Both the position numbers and the translations under genes were made by a program. The notes under the pieces are model-generated. The model was not told where the DNA came from. It did no database searches and worked only from the letters and a program-made list of their open reading frames with translations. A stretch of DNA of 64,000 nt from Tricholomella constricta (Eukaryota > Basidiomycota > Agaricomycetes > Agaricales > Lyophyllaceae): contig JAACJP010000072.1 of assembly GCA_013368375.1 (NCBI GenBank), positions 1 through 64,000 on the forward strand, read 5' to 3'. Below are positions 22,010-30,551 of the stretch, in pieces. The first letter of the stretch is position 1; the number at the start of each line of letters is the position of its first letter.

Positions 22010-22963
22010 TGATGCCTTGTACACAACCGCTACACCGTGCAGCTCGATACATTGTGTGATGCATGCCGCGGCACTAAATGTGTTTGCCGCGGCAGTGGTA
22101 CATTGTATTATGCATGCCGCGGCACCAGAAGATGTACCTGCAACGGACCCGCTGGCCCCGTCCCACACGATACGTTGTACCACCCGCTACACCGTGCTGC
22201 CCGATACACTGTATTATGCATGCCGCGGCAGTGCTAGATTGAATCTCATGCCGCGGCACCAACTGATGTACCTGTAACGGACCCGCTGGCCCCGTCCCAC
22301 ACGATACCTTGTACCACCCGCTACACCGTGCTGCCCGATACACTGTATTATGCATGCCGCGGCAGTGCTAGATTGAATCTCATGCCGCGGCACCAACTGA
22401 TGTACCTGTAACGGACCCGCTGGCCCCGTCCCACACGATACCTTGTACCACCCGCTACACCGTGCTGCCCGATACACTGTATTATGCATGCCGCGGCAGT
22501 GCTAGATTGAATCTCATGCCGCGGCACCAACTGATGTACCTGTAACGGACCCGCTGGCCCCGTCCCACACGATACCTTGTACACACCCGCTACACCGTGC
22601 TGCCCGATACATTGTGTTATGCATGCCGCGGCACCAATTATGAATGCCGCGGCGTGGCAGCCACGGCGTGCCGTCCTGCCAAAACTTTCTGACCTTCCTT
22701 GTACAAACCCGCTGCACCGTGCAATCCGCTACACTGTATCGTGCATGCCGCGGTGTGCATCGTATCAGGCCTGTCAGCACAGACCAGCGGGACCCGCTGA
22801 CACCGTCTGAGTGGATACATTGTATAAGGCCCGCTGCGCCGTGAGCATTGATACGATGTATGAGGCCCGCTGGAGACACAGCGGGCCCGCTCGTTCCGTC
22901 AAACACACTACATGTATTGGCCCTGTGGGCCGTGACATACAATACACTGTGATGCCCCTACCT
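22010..22963. repeat. Right subterminal array and terminal inverted repeat of the KDZ element
   Basis: Inverted copies of the left-end units: three full 134-bp repeats around 22230-22540, with the string CTAGATTGAATCTCATGCC, and then about 280 bp that mirror 7572-7850. The right array is shorter (about 0.95 kb against 1.7 kb), so the ends are asymmetric. The small open frames here are repeat artefacts. Confidence 0.85.
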
Positions 22964-22971
22964 GCGCGATC
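22964..22971. repeat. 8-bp target-site duplication, right (GCGCGATC)
   Basis: Matches 7564-7571 exactly and is followed directly by the resumed integrase frame. Confidence 0.92.
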
Positions 22972-23431
22972 GCCCTACAAAAACGAACGACCGACCTGGA
23001 GCGACTGCATTCAGACGTATACGCGGCGCGACGACAAGCGGCGATTCGCTTTGAGCTTCAACACGCCAGAACCTTGCGCGACCATAACTTTAAACGCGGA
23101 GACCTAATCCTCATGCGCAACACGAAAATCGAGAAGTCGCTCAACCGCAAAATGCGATCTAGATACCTAGGTCCGCTCGTCGTGATCTCACGCAACCGCG
23201 GAGGCGCCTACATCCTCTGCGAACTGGACGGCACCGTCTTACACCGGCCTGTAGCAGCGTTCCGACTCACCCCCTATTTTGCATGAAACAATATCCTCCT
23301 ACCCGATAGCGCCATGGACATAGACACCAAACGACTCAGAGAACTGGAGGCTACGACGATCACCGACGACGAGGACCGACCCGAAGTCGTAGGCGACGAC
23401 TCTGAGTCAGAAGATGAGCAGAACTAATCGC
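22972..23431 (+). pseudogene. GypA-2 integrase C-terminal part
   Basis: Continues the integrase cut at 7571. It reads ALQKRTTDLERL, then a helical arm and the SH3-like C-terminal domain (FKRGDLILMRNT, MRSRYLGPLVVISR). An in-frame TGA at 23284-23286, after RLTPYFA, is followed by a further open stretch of about 48 codons (NNILLPDS ... SESEDEQN) to TAA at 23431. An arginine codon (CGA) mutated to TGA is the simplest reading. Confidence 0.88.
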
Positions 23432-23798
23432 CATCCCGCGAACAATATACCCTTTCTTTTAATTAGCACCTTTCTCACTGACACACCCCGTTCGACCGAA
23501 CGAATATACCGACGGCCTACGCCCCTCATTTTCCCAGTTCCGACCTATGACCGACCACCGATCGAAGTTTCCGATTCTTTAAGTTCAGACTTAACAAAAC
23601 TCCACTCAATCACTTTCCCCGACCCTTTCGCCACTTAATTACAACCAAGAAGCGCCAGACCGAACACGAGCGTATATTATGCGATGGCCCAATTTAGGGA
23701 CCGCCCAGACACAGACTACTTCAATATATGCAACAAGGCCGAGCGCACGACCAAGACACCAAGTGCGCTCCGACCTACCGACGCCACACGACGATCGC
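23432..23798. other. Spacer between GypA-2 integrase and antisense gene
   Basis: About 370 bp with no gene, repeat or clear signal. It should contain the 3' end of the antisense gene. Confidence 0.5.
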
Positions 23799-25666
23799 TC
23801 ACCCCACCACTACATCCCCGCCCTCGCCCTCGTCACCATGTTTCCCATCTACGTCGCCCTCGCCTTCACCCCCGGCATCCTCATCGTCGGTGCTAACGGC
23901 ACTCCCCTCGCTAGACTCGGACCCGGCCGCCATCTCATCCACCACCTCCGAGCGCCGCTCTCTCAGCATCCTCAACGTGTCCACCGTACCTTCGACTTGC
24001 AAGTAGATTTGTCGCAGCGACCACCGCGTTATCTCTTGCTGGGACTGCAAGATCTGCGCTTCCTGTACCAGAGTCCGAAGAAAGGCGTTGCGCGAAAACA
24101 GGGCGCGGTCCACGTCGGCAAGGCCAAAGTTGTCGATCATCGATGTCGACGCCATGTAGCCCAGGCCCTCCAGGTCTTCGTTACGAAGCAAGGCCTCCGC
24201 TTGAGGAAGCGACCCCTGCATTAAAAAACTAGTGCCCATCCCCGCAGAGCCGGCGGACTGGAACATCGCAAGGCGGTGAGCGCACCGCAGCCAGTTCGCG
24301 CTCGCGCTCCCGGGGATCCGCCATGAACGGTTGGGGAGAGCGGTGCACCGGGTACATGGGTGCAACGTTGGGCTCCTTCTCCTCGGCATCCTCGACGATA
24401 GCGCGCGATGGGTTTCGGCGCCCCGATCGCGAGCCAGAGGCCCTCGGAACGACGATGGGGACGCCATCGCGCGTCGTCTCACACTTCTTGGCGTGTATCT
24501 TGCAGAGCGCGCAAGGACTAACACCGGGCTTCTGCAGACAATCGACGCCGGAGTCTACACAGCGGTCGCACTAGGAGAAAATCAGCACCGACAAATGACA
24601 CGACTCAACTGACAACCTACCGCCACATCGCGCACCAAGTGGTGAGGGCACTCCTTCTTGAAGTCCTCGAGGCGCCCGAGCCACTTGTCGGTCGTGCGCC
24701 GCTTCCTCTTGCCCTTCCCTAATTCTTCCTCGGGAGCCTCCACTACCGATCCTTCCCCGTCGTCTGCGACGTCGCGTTTGCGCTTGCGACCCGAAGTCGT
24801 CGCCTTCCCCTGCTCACGGGCCGCGGGCGTCGTACCTACCAGGCTCGTCAGTGGCGTACCAGTAGTGGGACAGAAGACGTATCCCCAGCGCGAGGTAGAC
24901 TCACGTGCACGATGAGCCCGTGGTGTTGGCCGAGCAACCTGTCCGAGATCAGCGTCCCGACGCATGAACACGCCTAAACGTACGTACCTCGACAGCACTG
25001 TCGCTAGCGACGCGAGGTCCGCCGCCGACTGACATCCGGGCTGTAAAGTGAGGCGGCTTGCTTTTTTCTTTAACTAGCGGCGCCGCTGGAACACTACCCG
25101 ACGCCTCCCCCGCGACCGGCGGTAGGATCGCCTCACCACTCCCCTACGTCTGCTCCGCCTCCATCGCCGCCGCAAAATCTGCTTCGCGCATCTCGACGTC
25201 ATTAACGCCGGGACGCAGGTCCGGCGCGACTGGTGGTCCTTCCCTGGGCCCCTCGGGAACGGCTGGTGGTGCAGCCCCTGCGCCGCGAGAAGCCCCCGCG
25301 ACGAGATGCCGTTCGCGATGCCGGCGGGTGTACTCGTCCTACGAGGAGAACCAGACGAGTCAGTACCAACACACCAGAGGACCAAACCGGACATACCTCA
25401 GGCTCCAGATCCGCGAACTTTTCCTTCCACTCCCCGTCGTCCTTTATGCGTGACCATATCAAGGTCAGCGCATCCTGCTCCTTGGGCCATTCAAGCCGTC
25501 CAGGGCCCGCCCCTTGTGTACGAAGCGCAGCTAGGCCGTCCCGGATGTCCTCGAGCGCCTCAAGGTGCTCTCCGCGAGTGGCGTCGGAGGGGAGTTGGCA
25601 CCATCGAACGTAGTCTGTCATCAGGTACCGCAGGACACGCTTGAAGTCAGACACGACGGCCGCCAT
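23799..25666 (-). pseudogene. GypA-2 antisense gene, copy 1 (mirrored Zn2Cys6-like protein)
   Basis: A multi-exon gene running opposite to the retroelement, between integrase and the polypurine tract. The first exon (from MAAVVSDFKRVL) is helical and ends ..FADLEPE before a GTATGT donor. A later exon has KRKRRTTDKWLGRLEDFKKE and is spliced by a 48-nt intron onto CDRCVDSGVDC ... CALCKIHAKKC, i.e. C-x2-C-x6-C-x8-C-x2-C-x6-C. The C-terminal part has LLRNEDLEGLGY, LADVDRALFSR and a leucine-rich coiled coil, and ends acidic. An in-frame TAG (25144-25146, probably from CAG) and a frame change near 24270 suggest decay. Function is unknown; a transcription-factor-like role is inference. Confidence 0.7.
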
Positions 25667-25838
25667 GGTGGTTGAAAGAAACAGGAACCGAACAGGAAAG
25701 CCGTCACTTAAAAACAAAACCAGGACGCGCCGTCAAATTTAGTTGCACCGCCACCGACATCTCACGCCACACACGCGCCGGTTCTAGAATTTTCTCAACT
25801 GGACTCCGGCCCGACTGGGGACAGTCGGCATTTTAAGT

Positions 25839-26064
25839 AAGGAGGAGACATGACCTGCGGGTTGAGCGGCGGCCGATGCCAGTAACCGACCACGCCGATG
25901 ATAAAAACCAACCAACATGGAGAACCGACATGCGCCACTTGAAACGAAAAGTTCAGATTATAAAGAACGACCCCATTCTAGGGCCCGCATGACAAAGCAG
26001 GTATATACAGAATACGCGACCGATAACGAACGCAACCTGACCGCAAAACACAACAAACCCGAAG
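25839..26064. other. Internal polypurine tract (AAGGAGGAGA) and unresolved spacer
   Basis: AAGGAGGAGA at 25839-25848 matches the tract before the real 3' LTR (27503-27512), and the bases before it are also similar (GGGGACAGTCGGCATTT against GAGGACAGTCGGTATTT). Here no LTR follows, only about 215 bp without a gene. It may mark a truncated 3' end of another copy joined to this one, or a duplicated gene-plus-tract module. Confidence 0.6.
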
Positions 26065-27352
26065 TCAAGACGACGCACTTTCGCCACCATCGTCGCATAC
26101 GCCACCGTCGACACCGCTCCCACTGCCGCTGCCCCCGCTTCCCGAATTATCCATCGCAGACGCACCAACCAACTCTGCACGCCGGACCTGAAGCAAGTCA
26201 AGGGCCGACGACGTAGACACGACCTGCTCGTAAAGCTGACGGGCCGACGAACACATGATCTCTTGGCGCGATTCAAGGACTTGAATCTCCTGGACCAAAG
26301 TACGCAAGAAAACAGTGCGTGCCGATAGCGCCCGATCTACATCTGCAAGACTGAACCGCGAAATAACCGACAACGGCTGGGTGAAGCCCAAACCGCGCAA
26401 ATCTTCGTTACGAAGGAAGTCCGCAGGATGAAACACCGGACCCTGATACAGGAGACCCGCACCCCGGTCTACCGAATCCGCAGAACGAGTCACGACAAGG
26501 CGCTGGGCGACCCTTGCCAGATCGGGCGAACGGACCTCGTCGAACAGCGGAGGGGGCATACACGCGTCGCAAAAGTGTCCCTCTACTGAGCACGACACAA
26601 ACTGGTGCGGAGCCGGCCGAAACGACCCCACCTCGTGGGATTGAATCTCGCAAACCGCGCAAGCATCAACGTCGCTACGCTGAACGCAGTCCAAAGCGTA
26701 GCTCACGCAACGATCGCACTAACCAACAAATGAGCAGAAAAACAAAGCTACACGAGGACCGACGACTTACTGCTTCGCTACGAGTGTAATGCTCAGGGTA
26801 TTCCTTCTTAAATTCCTCCAGACGCTCCAGCCACAAACAGTGTCGCCTCCCTTGTGCCGCCAATACCGACTCCCCAGAGATCTCGACGACAGACTCTTCT
26901 TCGTCCCCGTCCCCAACAGGGGAAGTGCACGAACACTCCCGAACGACAGACCCTGCCTCTTCTTCAACAAAGGCAGCGTGCATACGCTCCCGAGCGACCG
27001 TCTCTCGGTGAGGGTAATCGGACTACCAACTAGCGCGTTAGTACTCCGCAGAAACGACCAAATAACCAGCAAGCGAACGCACACTCGGTTCTAGAACTGC
27101 GAACCGCTCGGACCATTCGGGGTCGGACGCGATCGTAGACCATACGTTAGACAATGCCTCTTCCTCGTCGCTCCACATCCAACGCCAGGGACTAGCCGCC
27201 GGCGACCTAAGCACTTCAAGGCCATTCGACAAGTATTGTAACACACGGGTGCGCGCATAACGAGGGGAGTCGGCCGACAGCGATTGCCATTCGTCCCAGT
27301 CTCGTTCCAAGAAGCGGAGAGTACGCTGAAGATCGACAGGAGGTCTCGACAT
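26065..27352 (-). pseudogene. GypA-2 antisense gene, copy 2 (diverged paralogue)
   Basis: Same architecture as copy 1. The start exon is MSRPPVDLQRTLRFLERDWDEW, ending ERFAVLEPS. A middle exon has LERLEEFKKEYPEH, and a GTAAGT intron leads to CDRCVSYALDC ... CAVCEIQSHEV. The last cysteine of the mirrored cluster is replaced by valine. The C-terminal region shares FLRNEDLRGLGF and LADVDRALSAR ... FLRTLVQE with copy 1. It lies between copy 1 and the 3' LTR. The conserved exon order, with strong sequence divergence, suggests an old duplication or the joining of two related elements. Exon edges before the cysteine exon are approximate. Confidence 0.7.
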
Positions 27353-27502
27353 AACGATGGGTAAACCAAACAAGAACCTGGATATATATATGTCGCCAGC
27401 ACGTCGGCACCGCCACCTCCTCCTATCCCTGCCCTTCTTTTCCAAGACGTACGCCCCCTGACCGATGCACGGGACCGACTGAGGACAGTCGGTATTTCAA
27501 GT

Positions 27503-27512
27503 AAGGAGGAGA
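27503..27512 (+). other. Polypurine tract of GypA-2
   Basis: AAGGAGGAGA lies directly before the TG of LTR-A, as expected for the plus-strand primer. It fixes the orientation of the LTR-A family. Confidence 0.8.
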
Positions 27513-28556
27513 TGATGAGCACCGTCCCGCGCTGTACACCGAACCTGCCCATAATACGGACATCAACCGCTGCGCCACGACGAACACGGTCCCGAATGCG
27601 ACCAAAGCGCTAAACCGACCGACTGACAATACAACCGACCGACCGACAATACGACCAAATGACCGACGCACCGACCAAGAGACAAAGTAACTTGAAACGC
27701 CAGTTCTCCTCTCTGGGCGCACGGAGCACGGAGCGCCGTATAACCTGTCAACGACCGCGCACGTTTGTATGCCAAGGTCTCAACCCGGCGACAACCAAAC
27801 CCGATTTGAAATGATCCTAGGAAACGCCTTTGCCCAGCCAGTCGCAGGAAGGATCCGGCCGTACCACGGAGTTCCGCACCCAAGAGCCACTACCGATCGC
27901 AAAGCCACCACCGATCATACATCCGACCCGACGCCTCGAGCCGATCAAAAGCCCCTTTGCCGACCCAAAGAGCGCCACACTCTCTAAAAAGCGTCGCGCG
28001 GTACCAAGCTTGGCAGCGCTTCTCCCAATAAACCAGTAAAACACCTGCCTCACCGGCTCGCGCGAGGCGAGTCGGTCGTATAGTATAAAAACATACCCAT
28101 GTATTACCTACTTGCCCCAGTGAATTACAGCCCGTATTTTCCCTCACTCTCAGAGTTAATAGCTCAAAACCGTCGTCTCTGTCGTCTCTGCACTGTCCTC
28201 ATCGTATAAACCATCGCCACTGTCGTAAACCTCGTAACCACCGTCTCTGTCGCCTCGTACTCGTCGCCCAAACCCGTGAGTTCTCCGTATTAACCTCGTT
28301 CGTCTCGTTGTCGCACGACCGACACCAAAAGTCGCGTCGCTGACCCGTTCCACCTGGGAACGTCGCATTCCATCGCCCCCGTCGCATTATTGTCGGTTCG
28401 ACTAGCTACGAGTCGGATTGTCTCTTACCTTCGTCAAACAACCCTTACAAACCCTGTACACCCACGTGTTTGGGAACTTTTAACATTTCTCGCCCCCCAT
28501 AGTTGTTAGTTGTTTTGTTGTTGTGCACAGCACCTACAGGCCTTCTAGCACTATCA
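27513..28556 (+). repeat. LTR-A of GypA-2 (3' LTR, 1044 bp)
   Basis: Starts TGATGAGCACC and ends CACTATCA. Same length as the LTR at 5468-6511 and highly similar to it in inverse orientation. It is preceded by a polypurine tract. It inserts into the minus-strand gag fragment at 28557-28692; the expected second copy of the flanking GCGTC is off the window. Confidence 0.88.
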
Positions 28557-28692
28557 GCGTCAACTGCCGCTGTATGAGCGGCCCTTAGGAACGCTCTGGG
28601 TTGCTTCTTTGGCTTCTTGCACTCCTTTGCAAAATGTCCTAGTCCTCCACAATTAAAACACACCTTGCCAGGTGGGTGATTATGGTGGCCGT
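28557..28692 (-). pseudogene. Gypsy-4 gag, zinc-knuckle end (split gene)
   Basis: Continues the gag at 35040-36965 after removal of Gypsy-2. Reading across one GCCGT copy gives KNHG joined to HHNHPPGKVCFNCGG. It holds a CCHC zinc knuckle, CFNCGGLGHFAKEC, followed by a lysine-rich stretch, and is cut at 28556 by the GypA-2 LTR. The 5-bp repeats are at 28688-28692 and 35040-35044. Confidence 0.9.
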
Positions 28693-29182
28693 TGTTAGGG
28701 GAACGCCCGTTCACGCCCTCCGACGCTCACCGACTGTCCCCCGACACGTGCGATCGCTCCCGACCGATCGCGCCCCCGACCCCGACGCTCCGACCCAAGC
28801 GTCGGTGTACATACTTATACATCCCTGTCCCTACCTCCCCTTCCAGCGCGCGCCCGATCCCGACGTCCGACATCCCGACGTCGGTCGCCCGACCTCGTGC
28901 CCGCACCCTGAGCCACGAGGATCGGACAGCGTCGGGAACGTGTACATACACGCGCCGCTGCTCATCCGTTATCATTTACGTACCATACACCCCAGAGAGC
29001 CGGCCCTCACGTATCTTACTCGTATATAGTCATCCTCCTGACATGGGGGAATCCTTTACTCTATTCTCATTGGATTCCCCTCTGCCAGGTAGGTCTACTT
29101 ACGCTCTCTCTACCGTACATAATATAACATTGGATTCCCCTCTGCCAGCACGACTAAACTCTGCGCTGAGGTCGCCCTAACA
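28693..29182 (+). repeat. Gypsy-2 5' LTR
   Basis: Begins TGTTAGGGG and ends CCCTAACA. It contains TATATAG (29023-29029) and, 35 bp further on, ACTCTATTCT (29058-29067), the predicted RNA start. The 20-mer ATTGGATTCCCCTCTGCCAG occurs twice inside it. Confidence 0.95.
29023..29067 (+). promoter_or_regulatory. Gypsy-2 TATA box and predicted transcript start
   Basis: TATATAG at 29023-29029, with the predicted first transcribed base at about 29058. The start is inferred because the RNA would then begin ACUCUAUUCU, the exact complement of the primer-binding site. Confidence 0.6.
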
Positions 29183-29184
29183 GC

Positions 29185-29194
29185 AGAATAGAGT
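29185..29194 (+). other. Gypsy-2 primer-binding site, self-priming type
   Basis: AGAATAGAGT lies two bases inside the 5' LTR and is perfectly complementary over 10 nt to ACTCTATTCT at 29058-29067. It does not start with TGG. This is the arrangement of Tf1/sushi elements, where the 5' end of the transcript primes its own reverse transcription. Confidence 0.7.
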
Positions 29195-29309
29195 GACTCT
29201 AGAAACCCGACGAAGCCGACCGATCCGCTTCCGCACCGAAACACGCGTCTGCTACACGCGACCGTCCAACGCGCACTCGCTCCGATCGCCTGCCCAGTCC
29301 CGTTTCAAG

Positions 29310-30518
29310 ATGTCCGAATTTGATGACATGTCGCAGCGACCGTTCTCTCCCTTCCTCACGACGGAGGAGCGGTTGGCGAATATGGAAGCCACAATTTCGG
29401 CTCTCTCTGCCTCCAATACCTCCAACTCGGCCTCTATGGACCGCCTCTCCGCTCTTTTCGAAAAATTCATGTCGGGGACACCCCCCAATCCCACCCCCGC
29501 TGCTCCCGAAGCAGACACGACCCCCCCGCCGCCTGAGACGACCACCCCGCTGCCAGGCTCTCCGCGATCGGGATCGCACCACCTCCGACCGTCGCCCCCT
29601 CCCATTTACGACGGCGCCCGATCGGGCGGTCGCGCGTTCTTGAACGCCTGCAAGCTCTACTTCGCCTTGTGCGGGGGAAGTTTCGCCGACGACCACGCCC
29701 GAATAGTATGGGTGCTGTCGTACATGCAGCACGGGCGAGCCGCCGACTTCGTCAGTCGGGTGTTCCAGTTCGGAACCGCCAAAGACGTCTTTCCCGCCTG
29801 GAAGGACTTCGAAGACACCTTCCGTGGCGAGTTCTTCCTCTTCGACGAGGTCGCCGATGCCGCGCTCATCCTGGAGTTGACGGTGTACTTCCAGAACGGT
29901 CGATCGATCGACGAGTACATCGACTCGTTCCGATCCCTGTGGGTCAAGGCGGGCTACCCAGATGGGCGTCACCTGGTCCTCAAATTCCGTCGGGGAATGG
30001 ACCTGAAGCTCTCGAGGCGACTCGGAAGCATCACCACGGGTCGCCCGCACGACGAGAAGATTGAGGAGTGGCTGAGGATCGCTCGTTCTCAAGATTTCAT
30101 CATGAGGTCGGAGGACGACTTCCACCGTCGGATGGTCCCGACAAAGGCGCCCGACAGCCGCCCGCCCACCACCGCAGCCGCACGATGGGCGTTCGCTACT
30201 GCCCCCGCTCCCGCTCCCGCTCCCCCCGCCCCCCGCGCTCCTGCCGCACCAGCCCCCAGGCCGATCCCCCAGGGCATCCCAATGGACGTAGATCGGATGC
30301 GCGATCGAGTCGCGCCTGCCGACGACCACTGTTTTCGGTGCAAGAAAAAGGGTCACTACTCTCGTGACTGCCCTTTGCGCTGGGACGTGCGCCACATGCT
30401 CGATGATGAGCTGGAGGCGCTTATCATGGAACGTCTAGCTCGCAAGGACGCAGTCCCCGCTGACCCGACTCCATCGTCGGCCGACGCGACCACCTCCGAC
30501 GCCGAGGAGGGTTTTTAA
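29310..30518 (+). CDS. Gypsy-2 gag
   Basis: Capsid and nucleocapsid protein of about 402 residues. The start at 29310 (MSEFDDMSQRPF) is the first ATG followed by gag-like sequence; the frame is open upstream to 29193. A helical N-terminus (TTEERLANMEATISAL) leads to a proline linker and a retrotransposon gag core (about residues 110-260, with YMQHGRAADFVSRVF and SIDEYIDSFRSLW). One CCHC knuckle, CFRCKKKGHYSRDC, lies at about residues 341-354. It ends in TAA at 30516-30518, directly after a slippery heptamer that leads into pol. Confidence 0.93.
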   Translation: MSEFDDMSQRPFSPFLTTEERLANMEATISALSASNTSNSASMDRLSALFEKFMSGTPPNPTPAAPEADTTPPPPETTTPLPGSPRSGSHHLRPSPPPIYDGARSGGRAFLNACKLYFALCGGSFADDHARIVWVLSYMQHGRAADFVSRVFQFGTAKDVFPAWKDFEDTFRGEFFLFDEVADAALILELTVYFQNGRSIDEYIDSFRSLWVKAGYPDGRHLVLKFRRGMDLKLSRRLGSITTGRPHDEKIEEWLRIARSQDFIMRSEDDFHRRMVPTKAPDSRPPTTAAARWAFATAPAPAPAPPAPRAPAAPAPRPIPQGIPMDVDRMRDRVAPADDHCFRCKKKGHYSRDCPLRWDVRHMLDDELEALIMERLARKDAVPADPTPSSADATTSDAEEGF

Positions 30519-30551
30519 TTACACAACGGGTGGAACGTACGCCCCCGTTGT
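30509..30551 (+). promoter_or_regulatory. Gypsy-2 -1 ribosomal frameshift signal
   Basis: In the gag frame the sequence reads GAG GGT TTT TAA, so the heptamer is G GGT TTT (30509-30515), directly followed by the gag stop. Slipping back one base gives GGG TTT TTA ATT, the pol frame, which is open. A 7-nt spacer (30516-30522) precedes an 8-bp perfect stem: ACAACGGG (30523-30530) pairs with CCCGTTGT (30544-30551), and GG/CC can extend it inside the loop. Confidence 0.8.

Larger units (their letters stand above)
7572..22963. mobile_element. KDZ DNA transposon, 15.4 kb, five genes
   Basis: A complete element of 15,392 bp between 8-bp direct repeats. The ends are inverted repeats of about 280 bp, beginning CACATAGAGGCATCACAG on the left and AGGTAGGGGCATCACAG (reverse complement) on the right. 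Inside these lie subterminal 134-bp tandem repeats. It encodes five spliceable genes: an acidic SIM-like protein, the KDZ transposase, a large basic protein, a mirrored Zn2Cys6-like coiled-coil protein and a small basic protein. Two head-to-head gene pairs share short promoter regions (15625-15960 and 21043-21232). All five genes can be read without internal stops, so the element may be recent and autonomous. The palindrome CCGCGG occurs about 117 times along it. Confidence 0.93.

Noticed and set aside
22964..22971. KDZ ends placed at GGCATCACAG, the point where the two ends become identical
   Set aside because: No direct repeat flanks that position; moving out 8-10 bases gives GCGCGATC on both sides and restores the integrase frame.
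29199..30395. A 398-codon minus-strand frame
   Set aside because: Antisense shadow of Gypsy-2 gag in GC-rich DNA, with no recognisable domain.
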